Source: Marthasterias glacialis
Taxonomy: Eukaryota > Echinodermata > Asteroidea > Forcipulatida > Asteriidae
DNA length: 64,000 bases
Assembly: GCA_911728455.2 (NCBI GenBank)
Contig: OU452225.1
Location: forward strand, 18,572,495 to 18,636,494
Direction: 5' to 3'
Numbering within the stretch: position 1 is the stretch's first letter; each line of letters starts with the position of its first letter. Shown here piece by piece: positions 1 through 11,167 of this stretch. The notes under the pieces are model-generated. The model saw only the letters and a list, made by a program, of their open reading frames with translations, was not told the origin of the DNA and made no database searches. Position numbers and translations under genes: made by a program.

Positions 1-212
1 AATTTATCTATCAATCAAAGCCACAGCAGATGATTGTAAATGGTCAGACAGTAGGAGGGTTAATAGAGTACATGTATGTCTAGCCAGCACAAAACTGTTA
101 TACAGGCTTCCTTAAACCAGTGAAACAATGTGAAACTACAATGTGATGGAGCACTTTTCTTGAAGATTTATTTTCTCAGATTCCAGGGTGAACATCTGAG
201 TATAATACTTAC

Positions 213-2244
213 TTTTTGAGGAAGTTTGTCCTTTGATGGCTTGAGAAGTATGGGCTGAGGTTTCTCAGATTTCTGATGAATACAAGATAAAAAATATAAA
301 CAGACACATTAAAATATTTACCTATTAAACCTGTTTTCTGAAATTTTGTTACTCACAGTCTTTCTGGTTGAGGAAAATAAAAACACTAGCAGAAATTACT
401 GTTCGTAGCAATTCTGTCTTTTCATTCTTTTAGGGGGTTAGGGACAAAATTTCCTCAGAATTCTTTATTTATTATTTTAGTTTGTTTTGTTTTTTTAATT
501 CAGACTGTTTAGCAAAAGTTATTCAATTCTAGGCCCAATTTTATGGCACTGAATACCAAAGACTTCTGCGCATACGGTGCCCTGAAAAGCGTGGACTCTC
601 CTATGGGATGTGGCAGGGAGTAATCACAGAATTCCGCGGTAAGCAGAGCCATGATTTTGGGCCGAGTTCAATTCAATTGTACATTTATTTCTAACTGCAA
701 TTCACAAAAAGAAGTGCTGACAGACAAGCAGCAATAAGAAGAAAACCACATGGGGGTAAGGTCCAGGATAAGCCAAGACTTGTAGCGGTTTTCCTTTGAA
801 AAATATAATAAAGAAAATACATTGTTACTTTTAATAATAATAATAATAATAATAATAATGATGCACATTTATGTCGCGCCAAAGCCATTAGGGTAGGTAA
901 TGATCTCATGTGCTTAAGGTAATAGAAAATTAAAATATTCAAATACAAATTACAAAATTCAAAATATTAAAATATTAAAATTTTAAGGAAACTAAAAACA
1001 ACAAAACAACCAAAGACAGGCAGTAATAAACCGAATTGAAGGACAAAACAAACCGTATCAATGAGACAGACCTGAGAAAAACAAACAAACGAAGAAAAAA
1101 ACAATGAACAAAAAGACAGCTACTGGAGGACATGGCAATGACAAAAGCTGTGAAAATTATGAATCTGGAAGGACAAATGGCAAGTCCAGTATGTTCCCTC
1201 TGCAAAAGATATATATACAGTAAATTATTTCTTAGTTTATTTTAAAACTTACAGCAGGTTTGAGTGGCTCTTGTTCATCTCGCCATTTCTTCTTCTTTGC
1301 TTCTTTTAAATCGACCAACTTGGATTTGAAAGAGTCCGGCTCCGAGCTGAAATTGTTTAAAGCAAATTAGCATTTTGTTATTATCAATGTTTTGAAAAAC
1401 AAATTTATCTTTGTTTTTGAGCATTTTATGAGGCCCAACATTTAACAGTTAATGTTACATTAAGAATCTATGTGAATGTCATAATTCATAATAATTATAA
1501 ATAACAATCAATTTGTGAACTGTTTATTGGTGGTGTTACTTGTTCTGGTTAATAAATAAATTGATGAACATGGCACCAATAAAATATTGAAAAATGGGGC
1601 CTAACCTACATTATAAATTAACCCTAACTAACTAACAGTTCCTATTTCATCAAACTCTAACAGCAGGTTTTGTTGGACTGTGTTGGACTGGGCCTGGGGA
1701 CTGCATGAGTTCCGGCATACCACCATAATCAGAGTACCACAGTTTGGGTGTTGAGTTACCCATATGGTGTTGGAATTTGTTAGAGTGGGGAAGGATCCTA
1801 ACTTAGTTAAACACTCAGCTCAGGGGAGTTAACTTGCTGTTATTATGTGGTATTAATAATACTAATTACTACAGCATACTTATCACCATATCATCATATG
1901 AAATGATATTTACTCACTAAGTCTAACTCACTCTGTAAGCTGACTGAGGAGAGTGGGGGCTGTAACCGTAACTGTACTACTCTAGTCATGCTATTGCTAG
2001 TTTTACTACACTAACGTTAGGCCTACTCGCTGAGTCGTGTTACCACTCTGATTCCAATTTCGTACCTTTGTATTTTCTTAAGTTTTTGAGCATATTTCTC
2101 AAGGTACGGATTATTTGCAAGCTCTTCTGGTTCGTCTTGCTTCGACTGATTAGTTTCTGATGAAAAAGAACTCCTGTGTGACGAGAATACGAGTGAGTTT
2201 CTTGCTCTCTGTGCCAAAATTTGGCGAACCATGGGCGCCGCCAT
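213..2244 (-). CDS. ATPAF1: ATP synthase F1 complex assembly factor 1, N-terminal exons (partial)
   Basis: Three coding exons on the minus strand: 2244-2066, 1346-1253 and 272-213, with phases 2 and 0 and GT/AG borders; the rest lies beyond the left edge. The protein begins MAAPMVRQILAQ and has an arginine/serine-rich, acid-free first 30 residues, as expected for a mitochondrial presequence. It then has ANNPYLEKYAQKLKKIQ followed by SEPDSFKSKL, matching the conserved 'NPFYDRYRDKIQ...DPAAFESRL' block of ATPAF1. The family is a matrix chaperone that binds the free F1 beta subunit before alpha3beta3 assembly. I chose the ATG at 2242-2244; an upstream GTG is in frame but is not a usual animal start. 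The lysine-rich linker in exons 2-3 is not conserved enough to confirm the family alone, so the call rests on exons 1-2. Confidence 0.75.
532..662. mobile_element. Short palindromic MITE in ATPAF1 intron
   Basis: About 130 bp bounded by inverted ends: GGCCCAATTTTATGGC on the left and GCCATGATTTTGGGCC on the right. A second copy lies in a YIPF1 intron at 47443-47564 and shares internal words (CCCATAG/CCTATGGGA, GCGCAGAA, GGTAAGCAG). Non-coding. Confidence 0.6.
833..861. repeat. (TAA)n microsatellite
   Basis: Roughly nine uninterrupted TAA units in the ATPAF1 intron between exons 2 and 3. The remainder of that intron (273-1252) is AT-rich and shows no exon. Confidence 0.9.
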
Positions 2245-3240
2245 TTTGATTGTGTTCACTCCATAGAGGGCGCTGTCTTAATCGCTGACCCGTCTGGAGC
2301 TCTGGGTGGGGAGGAAAGTGTGCATTATCTATTCGGCCAATAATATTCAAACAATAAAAAAAACAATAAAAGGAGTGAACATACAAGCATTTATACTATT
2401 AAGTCTTATAAAAGACAAATAATGTAAACAGGGAACAAGTAAAGAGGAATTAAAATGAAAAAAAAAACATTCAAGATAAGACAGTGAGACAAAAACAATT
2501 TGGATACAAAACACGAGACAATCCATTCTAAGGTGGCCAGAATTAATACAAGTGGATAGTCACTGTTGCTCGAAAGCATATTAATCCATCCTTGAATGGA
2601 ACACAAACATTGACGATATGTAACGGTAAAATGGCAATAAAAACTCCAAGTAAATATGGTGTCTAAATGAATCTGATGAAACAAATTTATGAAATAAATA
2701 ACATTTAAAAAGTAAACAAGTTAAGCAATATTAATCAATCAATAAATTAACTAAACAATTAGTAAACTAACCAACCAACCAAAAGGTAAATAAACCAATC
2801 AAAACAAGTAAATGATCAATCAATCAACTGAATAAAATAAGAAAACAATAGTAAAAGTAAATCTGATGAAAAAAGGAGAAAAATCATGTACAGTTTTTAT
2901 GAGGGAAACAACTACCACAAGAGACCGCGTAAGGCTTTCGGGGTACTTTTAACGTATCGGGGTGCACAACAGACGTAATACCACACCATGTATAATGCTA
3001 AATATTCCAAAAAATACTCAAAAATATTTAAAAGTCTCTCAGCTTCTTTAAAACAAATCAAATATATTTGCTGACATTTTTCTGAATTTTTAGTAGGTTA
3101 GCCGTTGAGATTTTTTGCAAGGCTCATCTAAAATAAAAACACCCTGATGAATTATCGAGTAAACTGGCCAGACACCACCATCTTGGTAGATGGTCGTCCA
3201 CTTGGTAGCAAATTAATAGAAAATACCAAATTAATTGAAA
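2245..3240. other. AT-rich intergenic, no gene seen
   Basis: Upstream flank of ATPAF1. The first 100 bases carry its likely 5'UTR/promoter, with no TATA box evident. From 2680 to 2860 there is CAAT/AACC-like low-complexity sequence. Open frames here are short and match nothing I recognise. Confidence 0.5.
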
Positions 3241-3270
3241 CGCCTGCAACACAACCACGGTCTGGAAATA

Positions 3271-3385
3271 CCCTCCTAACCCTAAACCTATAGCCCTTAC
3301 CCGTACAACCCCAACCCCATCCCTAACCCTAACCCTGCTAACCCTATAACCCTAACCTTACTAGCCCTAACCCTGACTCTATTAA
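3271..3385. repeat. Degenerate interstitial telomere-like tract (CCCTAA)n
   Basis: Multiple CCCTAA / CCTAACCCTAA words, many with one extra or changed base, over about 115 bp. The TTAGGG complement is the telomere repeat of most deuterostomes. Confidence 0.75.
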
Positions 3386-3394
3386 ACCTAAATT

Positions 3395-3570
3395 CGGGCG
3401 TAACCTAATATTATAATGAACTAGTTTGCTCGCGCCGTAATAACCAATGAGAAGCCACGAAAAGATGTTTGTTTGGCCTAATATTATAATTAACATGGTT
3501 GAGCGCACCGTATTAACCAATAACAAGTCACGAAATGAGGAGCGCGTAACTCAATATTATAATTCCATTG
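3395..3570. repeat. Tandem repeat, about 80 bp, two to three diverged copies
   Basis: The word CCTAATATTATAAT, followed by CCGTAATAACCAAT-like and CCACGAAA-like words, recurs at about 3402, 3477 and 3551. Non-coding. Confidence 0.55.
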
Positions 3571-4123
3571 GTTGCGTGGAAACTGACTGGGTATGTTTAA
3601 ATCTATTTTGGGGTGAACAATGAAAAATACTAGACAGGGGTTGCTTTAAAAATATTGCCAGAAATAATTACTCAACTTTCCTTTACCTTTTTCCCATGTA
3701 TTTGCATAACCAAAGAGTTTACATTTAATTTTGGAAAATGGATTCTTGGACAGTGTACAAACATTTTTTTTTGTTAAGTAACATTTGATGAGGTACTACT
3801 ATTAATAATGTTTTAGTTGTTACTTTGTAAGGAAAGACTCAAAGATTTAATGATGTTTCTGTAATTTTGTTCTCACTTCCCTAAACCCTTGCAGGACCGG
3901 GCTTTCTTGGACTTGTGGGGGGGGGGGGGGGGGCGGCACTCCATTTTCCAAAGTTTTTGAGGGATTTTTATGGAACTTGCCACAAAAGTTCATTTAGCCA
4001 AACTCTACATGATGATGTAAACAAAATTCAATCAATTGCAATTAAAAGGCATTTGTGGTCGTTTTTCCCATTTTTTGAGGATCAAAATTCTGTAAAACTT
4101 GGTAAACTTGACGTGATCGTTAA
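3571..4123. other. Intergenic with poly-G run and repeat edge
   Basis: At 3583-3620 there is an 'ACTGACTGGGTA...TTTTGGGGTGAAC' edge like that of the tRNA-bearing repeat at 5650-5995. A run of about 16 G lies at 3917-3933. No gene recognised. Confidence 0.4.
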
Positions 4124-4322
4124 AGGGGCTGTATCGTCATGATTACAGCAGGCCTGTGGCTGTGCATGGAAAGATGAACTCTCACCCAGATACTGCACAT
4201 GCGCGCGCTTGCGGTCAAATCACCAAGGGTGCTGTCAAAGTGCGAAGTGACTGCCGGCGCGCAGGCGCACATAGTAACTGGGTTATTCCATTTACGGATA
4301 TAATCATGACGACACAGTCCCT
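4124..4322. mobile_element. MITE with TTAA target duplication
   Basis: A 199-bp element with near-perfect inverted ends: AGGGGCTGTATCGTCATGAT on the left and ATCATGACGACACAGTCCCT on the right. It is flanked by TTAA on both sides (4120-4123, 4323-4326). The interior is GC-rich with no open frame. TTAA duplications are typical of piggyBac and of Sola3; the ends alone do not decide which. Confidence 0.75.
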
Positions 4323-4326
4323 TTAA

Positions 4327-5649
4327 AATGAAATGATATTTACTGGGGTCACCGTTGGGGGCTCTATAATTGTTGGTTTATCGCATTTTTCAGATTGTTT
4401 GTATTTCCACTTAAAAATCGATACTTCTGCCAGGTCTTATTTCTTGGTCTGAAAAGTTGGAAGTTGGCATGTTAAAAGTATTCCTTCGACAAAAACTGAG
4501 TACAGTTTGAAACCCTAAATGCCGGCTGAAAACAAAATCCAATGGGGTTCTGATAGAGTTTTGCTGATTATTAAAAGTAAAAAGTGTTATTGTATTGCAT
4601 ATAAAAACCTTTCCCGCGGGATTCAAGATTTTTTTTCTAACACGCTTATTGCAAAAAAAATGTCATAGTGTCATTTGAGTTTAAATAATTTATTGACTAT
4701 TCCTTTCAATTATCTCTTAAATTATTTAAATTACTCTACTGCTGCCATTGTTTGCGTCTTTAATATTCTCAGGAAAGTAAGAACTGCATAGCCTAACAAG
4801 CTATTATTGATCAAAACATTTCGAGGCGACGATGTTTTTTGGGTGGGAAGGGGGGGGCACAGTCATATTGTTGGAGTGCGCCCTCTTTTGAAAACAAATG
4901 TAAACCACCGGGTGAGACATCTTTGGTACGTCTTCGTTCTGCATGAAACTTACAAAAGGAAAAGAGCAGGCAAGTTTCACTGTTTGCATTGTAATGGTTA
5001 ATTGCTTATTGGACAAACTGACAGCTTGATATGATGTGTTTTTATGTCAAATTGTCCGTTTCTCTTTTGATTTCTGCTCACGTATTTTCTTCTGAATAAC
5101 TGTTTAAAACAAAAAAATGCAAGCTTATTGTTGTTTACATTTACAATAATCTCGCCCCGGCCCTCGCTCACCAATAAGACTCAAGTTGTGTGTGATGTAA
5201 ATTGTAAGTCCAGTAAATAAATAGAGCGTCATAGCCTGGGGCTGGGCGGTAGTGCCCCCGTGGTTCATTTACCGGAGCAACAGAGACAAGGACCTCAGAA
5301 AGCTGAGGATAACACTGCTATTGTGCTTGTGCTCCGGGCGTGAAGAGCCCAGCATGCTTTGATTTGAAGGCCATCCAGCTATTCAAGGACCCACCCAAGC
5401 CAAGGTAGTCAGTTGTTGTAGTAGGATTTGATTTACCAAGGTTTACATGAGTTGTGTAGTTTTTAGTATGTACTATCTGACTATTTGAGCAAAGAAACCA
5501 ATGTGTGTAGTGTTTGTAGTACTATATTATAGTACCATACCAAAGTGTGGGCAGCTGAGTTAGTGTGTACTGTAGAGACATACTCGGATACTGTAGAAAA
5601 TATCATGCGTTTATGGTGAACCCTTTTGTAAATGACAGAACCATCATCA
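4327..5649. other. Intergenic, no gene recognised
   Basis: Short frames on both strands match no known protein. A GC-richer block at 5225-5420 looks like part of a dispersed repeat, but I cannot name it. Confidence 0.4.
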
Positions 5650-5995
5650 CTAAAATCCAATTTTGGGGTAAACAAAGAAAAGTTAACTGAAGCGGGAGTT
5701 GAACCAGAAACCCCCGGATTAATGTGTCGACGCTCTACCAACTGAGCTATCCAGCACTATGTTGGGGGGGTCTCCCTATTTTGTCAATATCTTTTTCGGG
5801 GTGCCACTCAGAAGCTTGGCACCGCCGACATGCACGAATAAAGATATTGACAAAAATAGGGAAAGCACCAACATAGGGCTGGATAGCTCAGTTGGTAGAG
5901 CGCCGGCCGGCAGGTTAATCAGGGGGGTCGCTGGTCCAAATCCTGCTCCACTCAATTTTTATGTGTTCACCCCAAAATTGAATTAAAATTTACCC
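5650..5995. mobile_element. Inverted pair of tRNA-like repeat units (SINE-type)
   Basis: The minus unit (about 5655-5757) and the plus unit (about 5877-5970) each carry an A box like TAGCTCAGTTGGTAGAGCG and a B box like GGTCCAAATCC. Each ends near 'GTTCACCCCAAAATTG'. The region between them, including words such as ATATTGACAAAA, is also inverted, so the whole block can fold on itself. The tRNA part most resembles tRNA-Lys. It is too degenerate to be a working tRNA gene. Relatives lie at 25705-25995, 48940-49012 and 63690-63999. Confidence 0.7.
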
Positions 5996-6742
5996 AGTCA
6001 GTTTTTCTTAGTGCATTGTTTAATATAAAAACAAGTCCCTCAGAAATTCTAACAGTATGGCAGACACGCCCAACTAGTCTGTTTAATTTATTCTACCCTC
6101 ATTCACCCTTGGGGAAATGACACTGAGTTAACCATAGCAACATCCAGTCAAATGCAATGATGCGTTTTGTAGTGTGTTGTCGTTCACCATGCTTGGCAGC
6201 TTGGCTTTTCAGTGTTTTTTTTGTATAGCACAATGCATGTTAGATGGGGTCCACCCACCAGGATCAAACAGTGTTTTTTTTTTTTACGTACATGTACGAC
6301 AGGTGCATTTTTTAGAAAAAGGCACATTTCCATCACATCATAGCATCTAGATCAATTGCTAATCGGGTATGTAGCTGCATAGATTCTGGACTGATTGGTT
6401 GACAAGTGATTATCAAAAGTTTGTTATGAAGAAATCTGAAGAAAATGAAACACAACCTTGGCAGAAGGTAAGGACAGACTGGTTCTAGGCATATTCACAA
6501 CGTAGTTCAACATTTTCATGGTCGTACAAGAAGTATGACGGGGGGAGGGTGTTGCCATCGTCAGAGGCTGTGTCTGACTTGAATAGAGGTGCTAAATGTT
6601 GGTATTTCTACAGTGAAATCAAAAGAGGAAAAACCTCTTTTTAATTAAAAATCTAACAAGTAATCATGTAAATTATGCTGTGTTGGAAGAGGGGTATTAC
6701 TACTATCATATTATTGATACTGACGCATCCAAAATTGTTTAA

Positions 6743-7092
6743 AGCCCCAGCTCAACACCGGTAAACTGACTGTAAATGCTTCCATTCTTTGCAAAAATCA
6801 AGATATTTGCAATAAAACTAACCTGTAAAAATGTCATCTCATTTTCTTGAATATATTTCTGAGAAAACAGTAAAAATGCATTCGGCATTTTTGTACGCAA
6901 TTCTATGGGCAGAGTTTTCGTCTCACTGAGACGAAAACTAATTTTGGATATTGTTTCAGTTGTTATTTAAAAACAATAACACTTTAGGCAGAAATATTTC
7001 AAGGAAAGGTTTTTACCATTATTATCTTTATACCATGTATGTAAATCTGTGAACAATTATGTTTTTCTTCTTACCAATGTGGAGCTGGTGCT
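6743..7092. mobile_element. Palindromic MITE, family 1 (TTAA flanks)
   Basis: 350 bp starting AGCCCCAGCTCAACACCGGT and ending ACCAATGTGGAGCTGGTGCT, with TTAA on each side. A short internal palindrome, CGTCTCACTGAGACG, sits near the centre. Other copies: 9125-9479, 17991-18345, 30271-30610 and 32594-32948. Confidence 0.8.
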
Positions 7093-7096
7093 TTAA

Positions 7097-7750
7097 TATT
7101 AAACTACTTCATTGAGTGGGTGGAAAAGTAGTACTGTTTGTCCTTAAAAATGTTGAAAGTTTTTGACGACCCCTAAAACAGATACAAATTGAGTGTTTAT
7201 GAAGTTGTTTATAGCATAGAGTTTATAGTAAGCTTGCAAGTCTGCTATTAATCCCAAAGGCCAATTTCGTTTGCACAATCATTTTGCTTGGCAGAAAAAG
7301 GGACACCAGCCAAAGGACTATGTCGTATCAACTGCTTGTAACTGGTTGTCCGTTAAGTTTACAAAGCATTTCAATTTGTAAAAGTGTTTTTTCTTTCTAA
7401 GCAGACCTGTGAAATTTGGCGGCAGGGAATTGTTTGTAACGAGTACAAGGGCCACATTTCATGCAGCTGTTTAACAGAAAAGTGTGCTGAGAACTATTTT
7501 TTGCTAAGCGAAAACAAAATAGCAGGGAACCAGTCATACACTACTCACTACTACATGGTAATTAGGTTGGTGACCCATTTCTAGCAAAATTTGTCTAGTG
7601 CTAAGCGATTCTGTGTGTGCAAGTAACAGCTTTATAAATTGGGATCCTGTACAAGATCGGAGCCCGATTTTATAAAGAATTGTTTACCAGTAAGCAATGT
7701 TTGTACTCACTATAGTTAGCGGACAATTTTCCGCAAGCAAAAGTTTATTT
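7097..7750. other. Intergenic with worn repeat remnants
   Basis: Words such as 'CCAATTTCGTTTGCAC' and 'GCCCGATTTTATAAAG' resemble the ends of the GGGCCCAATTTCAT MITE group described at 11002-11167. No gene is visible. Confidence 0.35.
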
Positions 7751-7758
7751 CATAAACC

Positions 7759-8581
7759 CAGCGGCGAAACTAGGGTCACATTTTAGGGGGGGGGGGCAAA
7801 AGGGGGTGCACCATTTTTCCAAGGGGACACTTCTGGCCAAAATGTTCACTTTTTACAAACAAGCCCCTTTTCAGAGCTCTCGTTGTTATGCTGGGGGGGG
7901 GGGGGGGCAAAAGGGGGTGCACCATTTTTCCAAGGGGACACTTCTGGCCAAAATGTTCACTTTTTACAAACAAGCCCCTTTTCAGAGTTCTCGTTGTTAT
8001 GCTGGGGGGGGGGGGGCAAAAGGGGGTGCACCATTTTTCCAAGGGGGACACTTCTGGCCAAAATGTTCACTTTTTACAAACAAGCCCCTTTTCAGAGCTC
8101 TCGTTGTTATGCTGGGGGGGGGGGGCAAAAGGGGGTGCACCATTTTTCCAAGGGGGACACTTCTGGCCAAAATGTTCACTTTTTACAAACAAGCCCCTTT
8201 TCAGAGCTCTCGTTGTTATGCTGGGGGGGGGGGGGCAAAAGGGGGTGCACCATTTTTCCAAGGGGGACACTTCTGGCCAAAATGTTCACTTTTTACAAAC
8301 AAGCCCCTTTTCAGAGCTCTCGTTGTTATGCTGGTACTATTTTTTATGGATGTAAAATTAATACAATGTCTGCGTGTAAATAGAAAAATAGTTTACAAAA
8401 AGCATTGATATTACTTTGAAAAAAGCTTACAAAATGTATCATTTTACTCTAGTGATTTTTAATCTCAAAAGTTCAGATTTCAAATGAGGGGGGCACCGGA
8501 GGAGGGGAAGGGCACCCTGGGAGGGGGAGGGCATGGACATAAAATTAGAGGGAGGGGGGCACCCCTTTAGTTACGCCACTG
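7759..8581. mobile_element. Non-autonomous hAT-like element with 8-bp target duplication
   Basis: The left end CAGCGGCGAAACTAGGG and right end TTAGTTACGCCACTG are inverted to each other (CAGTGGCGTAACTA type). They are flanked by a perfect 8-bp direct repeat, CATAAACC, at 7751-7758 and 8582-8589. An 8-bp duplication with CAG.GGCGTA-type ends is characteristic of hAT transposons. The interior is mostly G-rich tandem repeat and encodes no transposase. Confidence 0.85.
7785..8337. repeat. About 106-bp tandem repeat, five copies
   Basis: Each unit runs from a poly-G block through GGGTGCACCATTTTTCCAAG, TTCTGGCCAAAATGTTCAC and CAGAGCTCTCGTTGTTATGC. Units are nearly identical apart from the length of the G run. 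Copy borders at the G runs fall near 7785, 7893, 8003, 8114 and 8223. Open frames of up to 200 aa in several frames are a by-product. Confidence 0.9.
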
Positions 8582-8708
8582 CATAAACCATCAAGAAGAC
8601 ATTTGTACACCTACACAATTGATTTGCCTTGCTGCGTCACTCGACTGGTGACAAGAACCCCTGGCAAGTTAGATTACCATTTAGGCTGCGCTTACGGTAA
8701 GAAGTGGC

Positions 8709-9055
8709 GTGTCGTGGCCGAGTGGTTAGTGCGTCGGACTCAAGCTCCGGTGGCTGAGTCATTGGAGTGTGGGTTCGAGTCCCGGTCATGACGCTTGTGT
8801 CCTCGAGCAAGGCACTTAACCATAATTGCTCCGTAAAAGTTGGGGAGGTAGAGCCTTCTGCTCTACCAGCCAGGCTTCTGATAGATGATACCTAAGCCTA
8901 CATCCTTACGGACTGTAAAGGGGGTTACCCTGTTTCAGCCCCAGGAGTAGGTGGCAACGGCCCCTGGATAAAACAGTTGATTTGTAGCCCACTCATCGAG
9001 TGGCTTACTGGCCTTGTGTGTCTGGCGACTTCCGAAAAAGAAAAAAAAAAAAAAA
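8709..9055 (+). mobile_element. tRNA-Leu-like SINE
   Basis: The head GTGTCGTGGCCGAGTGG is an A box, followed by a B box GGGTTCGAGTCCCGGTC; the long variable-arm region is typical of tRNA-Leu/Ser. The body has CTTGTGTCC, GAGCAAGGCACTTAACCA and an A-rich 3' end at 9037-9055. Same family as 24787-25190, 28033-28700, 44026-44342, 53965-54150 and 56489-56836. Confidence 0.85.
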
Positions 9056-9124
9056 GTCTACTTAGGACTTCTCTGTTAGCAGAAATCGTCTGCTCGCACA
9101 GGCTTTATGAAATTTGACCCTTAA

Positions 9125-9479
9125 AGCCCCGACTCAACATTGGTAAACTGACTAAATGCTTCCATTCTTTGCACGAATCAAGATATTTGTAATAAAACCA
9201 ACCTGTGCACGTGTCAGCTCATTTCGTTGTTTCATTTATTGCGAGAAAAGGGTAAAAATGTATTCAGCGTTTTTGTACGCATTCCTACATGTATAGTCTC
9301 ACTGACACGAAAACTAATTTTGGATCTTATTTCATTTATTATTAAAAAAAACGATAACACTTCAGGCAGAAATATTTTAAGGAAAGTTTTGTACCATCAT
9401 TATCTTTTAACCATGTAAGGTATACATGTAAATCTGTGAACATTTATGTTTTTCTTCTTACCAATGTTGAGCTGTGGCT
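9125..9479. mobile_element. Palindromic MITE, family 1
   Basis: Begins AGCCCCGACTCAACATTGGT and ends ACCAATGTTGAGCTGTGGCT, with TTAA at 9121-9124 and 9480-9483. The interior matches 6743-7092 closely. Confidence 0.8.
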
Positions 9480-10019
9480 TTAACAATGTACATGTATCTG
9501 TAGCAGAAAAAAACAAAGTGCAGGTTACCATCATCAGTGTTTTTTTTTTCACCTGGCTTTGTTTATTGGCCAGGGGAAAACACTGCAATTATTCCAGTTC
9601 ATGGTTTATTCAGGCGAATGGACCTTATGCCTAGGACGACACTATAAGCATTTAGTACAGGAACAGGGCCGAGGTCAAAACTGCCACGATGCAAGTTTTA
9701 TACTGTGTTAGACCTCAAAAGATGTCGGCGAATGCATGCTCTATTGAATAACAATGAGGGAGTTAGGTGGATATGTTTGTGTACACACCCTCAGCAAACA
9801 ACAGCTGTGGATGTTACAGCATTACAGCAACCCATTCAGTCAGTCTTTTCTTTGTGGGTAAATGCAAATATTATTGATTGTAAGTGTACTATTATAATAA
9901 TCTGTAAACATAATTCCAGAGTCTACAACCAAAAGGATCAACGTTTGTATTGAACAGCTTTACATAGTTTGCTTTGGAGCAAAATGGTTTGTTTTTGATT
10001 TATTTTCAATCAGTGTCTG

Positions 10020-10860
10020 GCTTTAACCCTCCTACTCTCTGACCATTCAATATCACCCACTGTGGTTTTGAATGATAGATAAACCATGCCTGCCTGCAAT
10101 GTGATATCATGTGGTGATTGCATCTACACAGTACACAGTCAACCCTCCTACTGTCTGACCATTCAAACTCATCCACTATGGTTTTTATAAACCATTGAAG
10201 CTATGCCAGCCTGCAATATGATCTCATCATGTGGTGACAGCATCAACACAGTACACAGTCAACCCTCCTACTGTCTGACCATTCAAACTCATCAACTGTC
10301 AATTTGATAAACCATTGAAGCTATGCCAGCCTGCAGTATGATAATCTCTTGTGGTGGCTGCACCATTCATGTCATTACAGTACACAGTCAACCCTCCTAC
10401 TGTCTGCCCATTCAAACTCATCCACTGTGGTTTTGATAAACCATTGAAGCTATGCCTGCCTGCAATGTGATATCATGTGGTGACTGCATCAGCACAGTAC
10501 ACGGTCAACCCTCCTACTGTCTGACCATTCAAACTCATCCACTGTGATTTTGATAAACCATTGAAGTAATGCCAGCCTGCAATGATAGTATCATATGGTG
10601 ACTGCATCAACACAGTACACAGTCAACGCTGCCACTGTCTGACCATTCAAACTCATCCACAGTGGTTTTGAATGATAGATAAACCACACATTTACCACTA
10701 CACAGTGGTGCTAGTACCAGCCTGCCATTTTGATATCATGTAGTGAATGCAAATCTGCTTACGTACATAGTACACACATGTACAATTAGCTCTGTGCACA
10801 GTTGTGCCATGAAACACAGTTGAATGGTTTCAAATGGTTCATCAGCTCGCTTGAAATAGC
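10020..10860 (+). repeat. About 118-bp minisatellite, six copies, with flank
   Basis: The unit starts ACCCTCCTACTGTCTGACC and continues through 'ATTCAAACTCATCCACTGTGG', 'GCCTGCAATGTGATATCATG' and 'ACAGTACACAGTC'. Copies start near 10026, 10140, 10260, 10389, 10506 and 10623. A right flank (10775-10860, TGTGCACAGTTGTGCC ... TTGAATGGTTTCAAA) is shared with the array at 20240-20600. Inverted arrays lie at 49435-50135 and 51035-51470, and a stub at 1-62. Confidence 0.85.
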
Positions 10861-11001
10861 CGATCCATTAAACCCCCGCCCTTGCTGTATTGACCAATCA
10901 CAGACGTGATCGCACATCCAAAAGTCCGACAAACGCGCTGCGCGCATGCACAGTGAGCGGGGCTAAATGGATTGGTCCATTGATAGAGTATAGGAGATGT
11001 C

Positions 11002-11167
11002 TGGGCCTGATTTGATACCAGCTTAAGCTAAGAAAAAATAAGCAGGATACCAGTCACATCATGGTACAAGTGACATGGTATTTTGGCTTGTAACCTTATT
11101 ATGGTCAAGCAAACTTTTGTTGTGCTTAGCTACTTTTTGTGCTTATCAGCTCTCTGAAACTGGGCCC
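11002..11167. mobile_element. MITE of the GGGCCCAATTTCAT group
   Basis: Left end CTGGGCCTGATTTGATACC and right end TCTGAAACTGGGCCCTG are inverted. The interior repeats 'AAGCA..ACCAGTCA..ATG' and 'GTGACATGGTATTTTGGCT', words shared with 26929-27132. Confidence 0.6.

Noticed and set aside
7806-8408. 200-aa frame and overlapping frames on both strands
   Set aside because: Translation of the five-copy 106-bp array inside a hAT-like MITE; copies differ by G-run length, so frames shift between units.
10020-10775. CRISPR-like array
   Set aside because: Repeat units are contiguous and diverge along their whole length, with no constant repeat plus unique spacers. The genome is animal.
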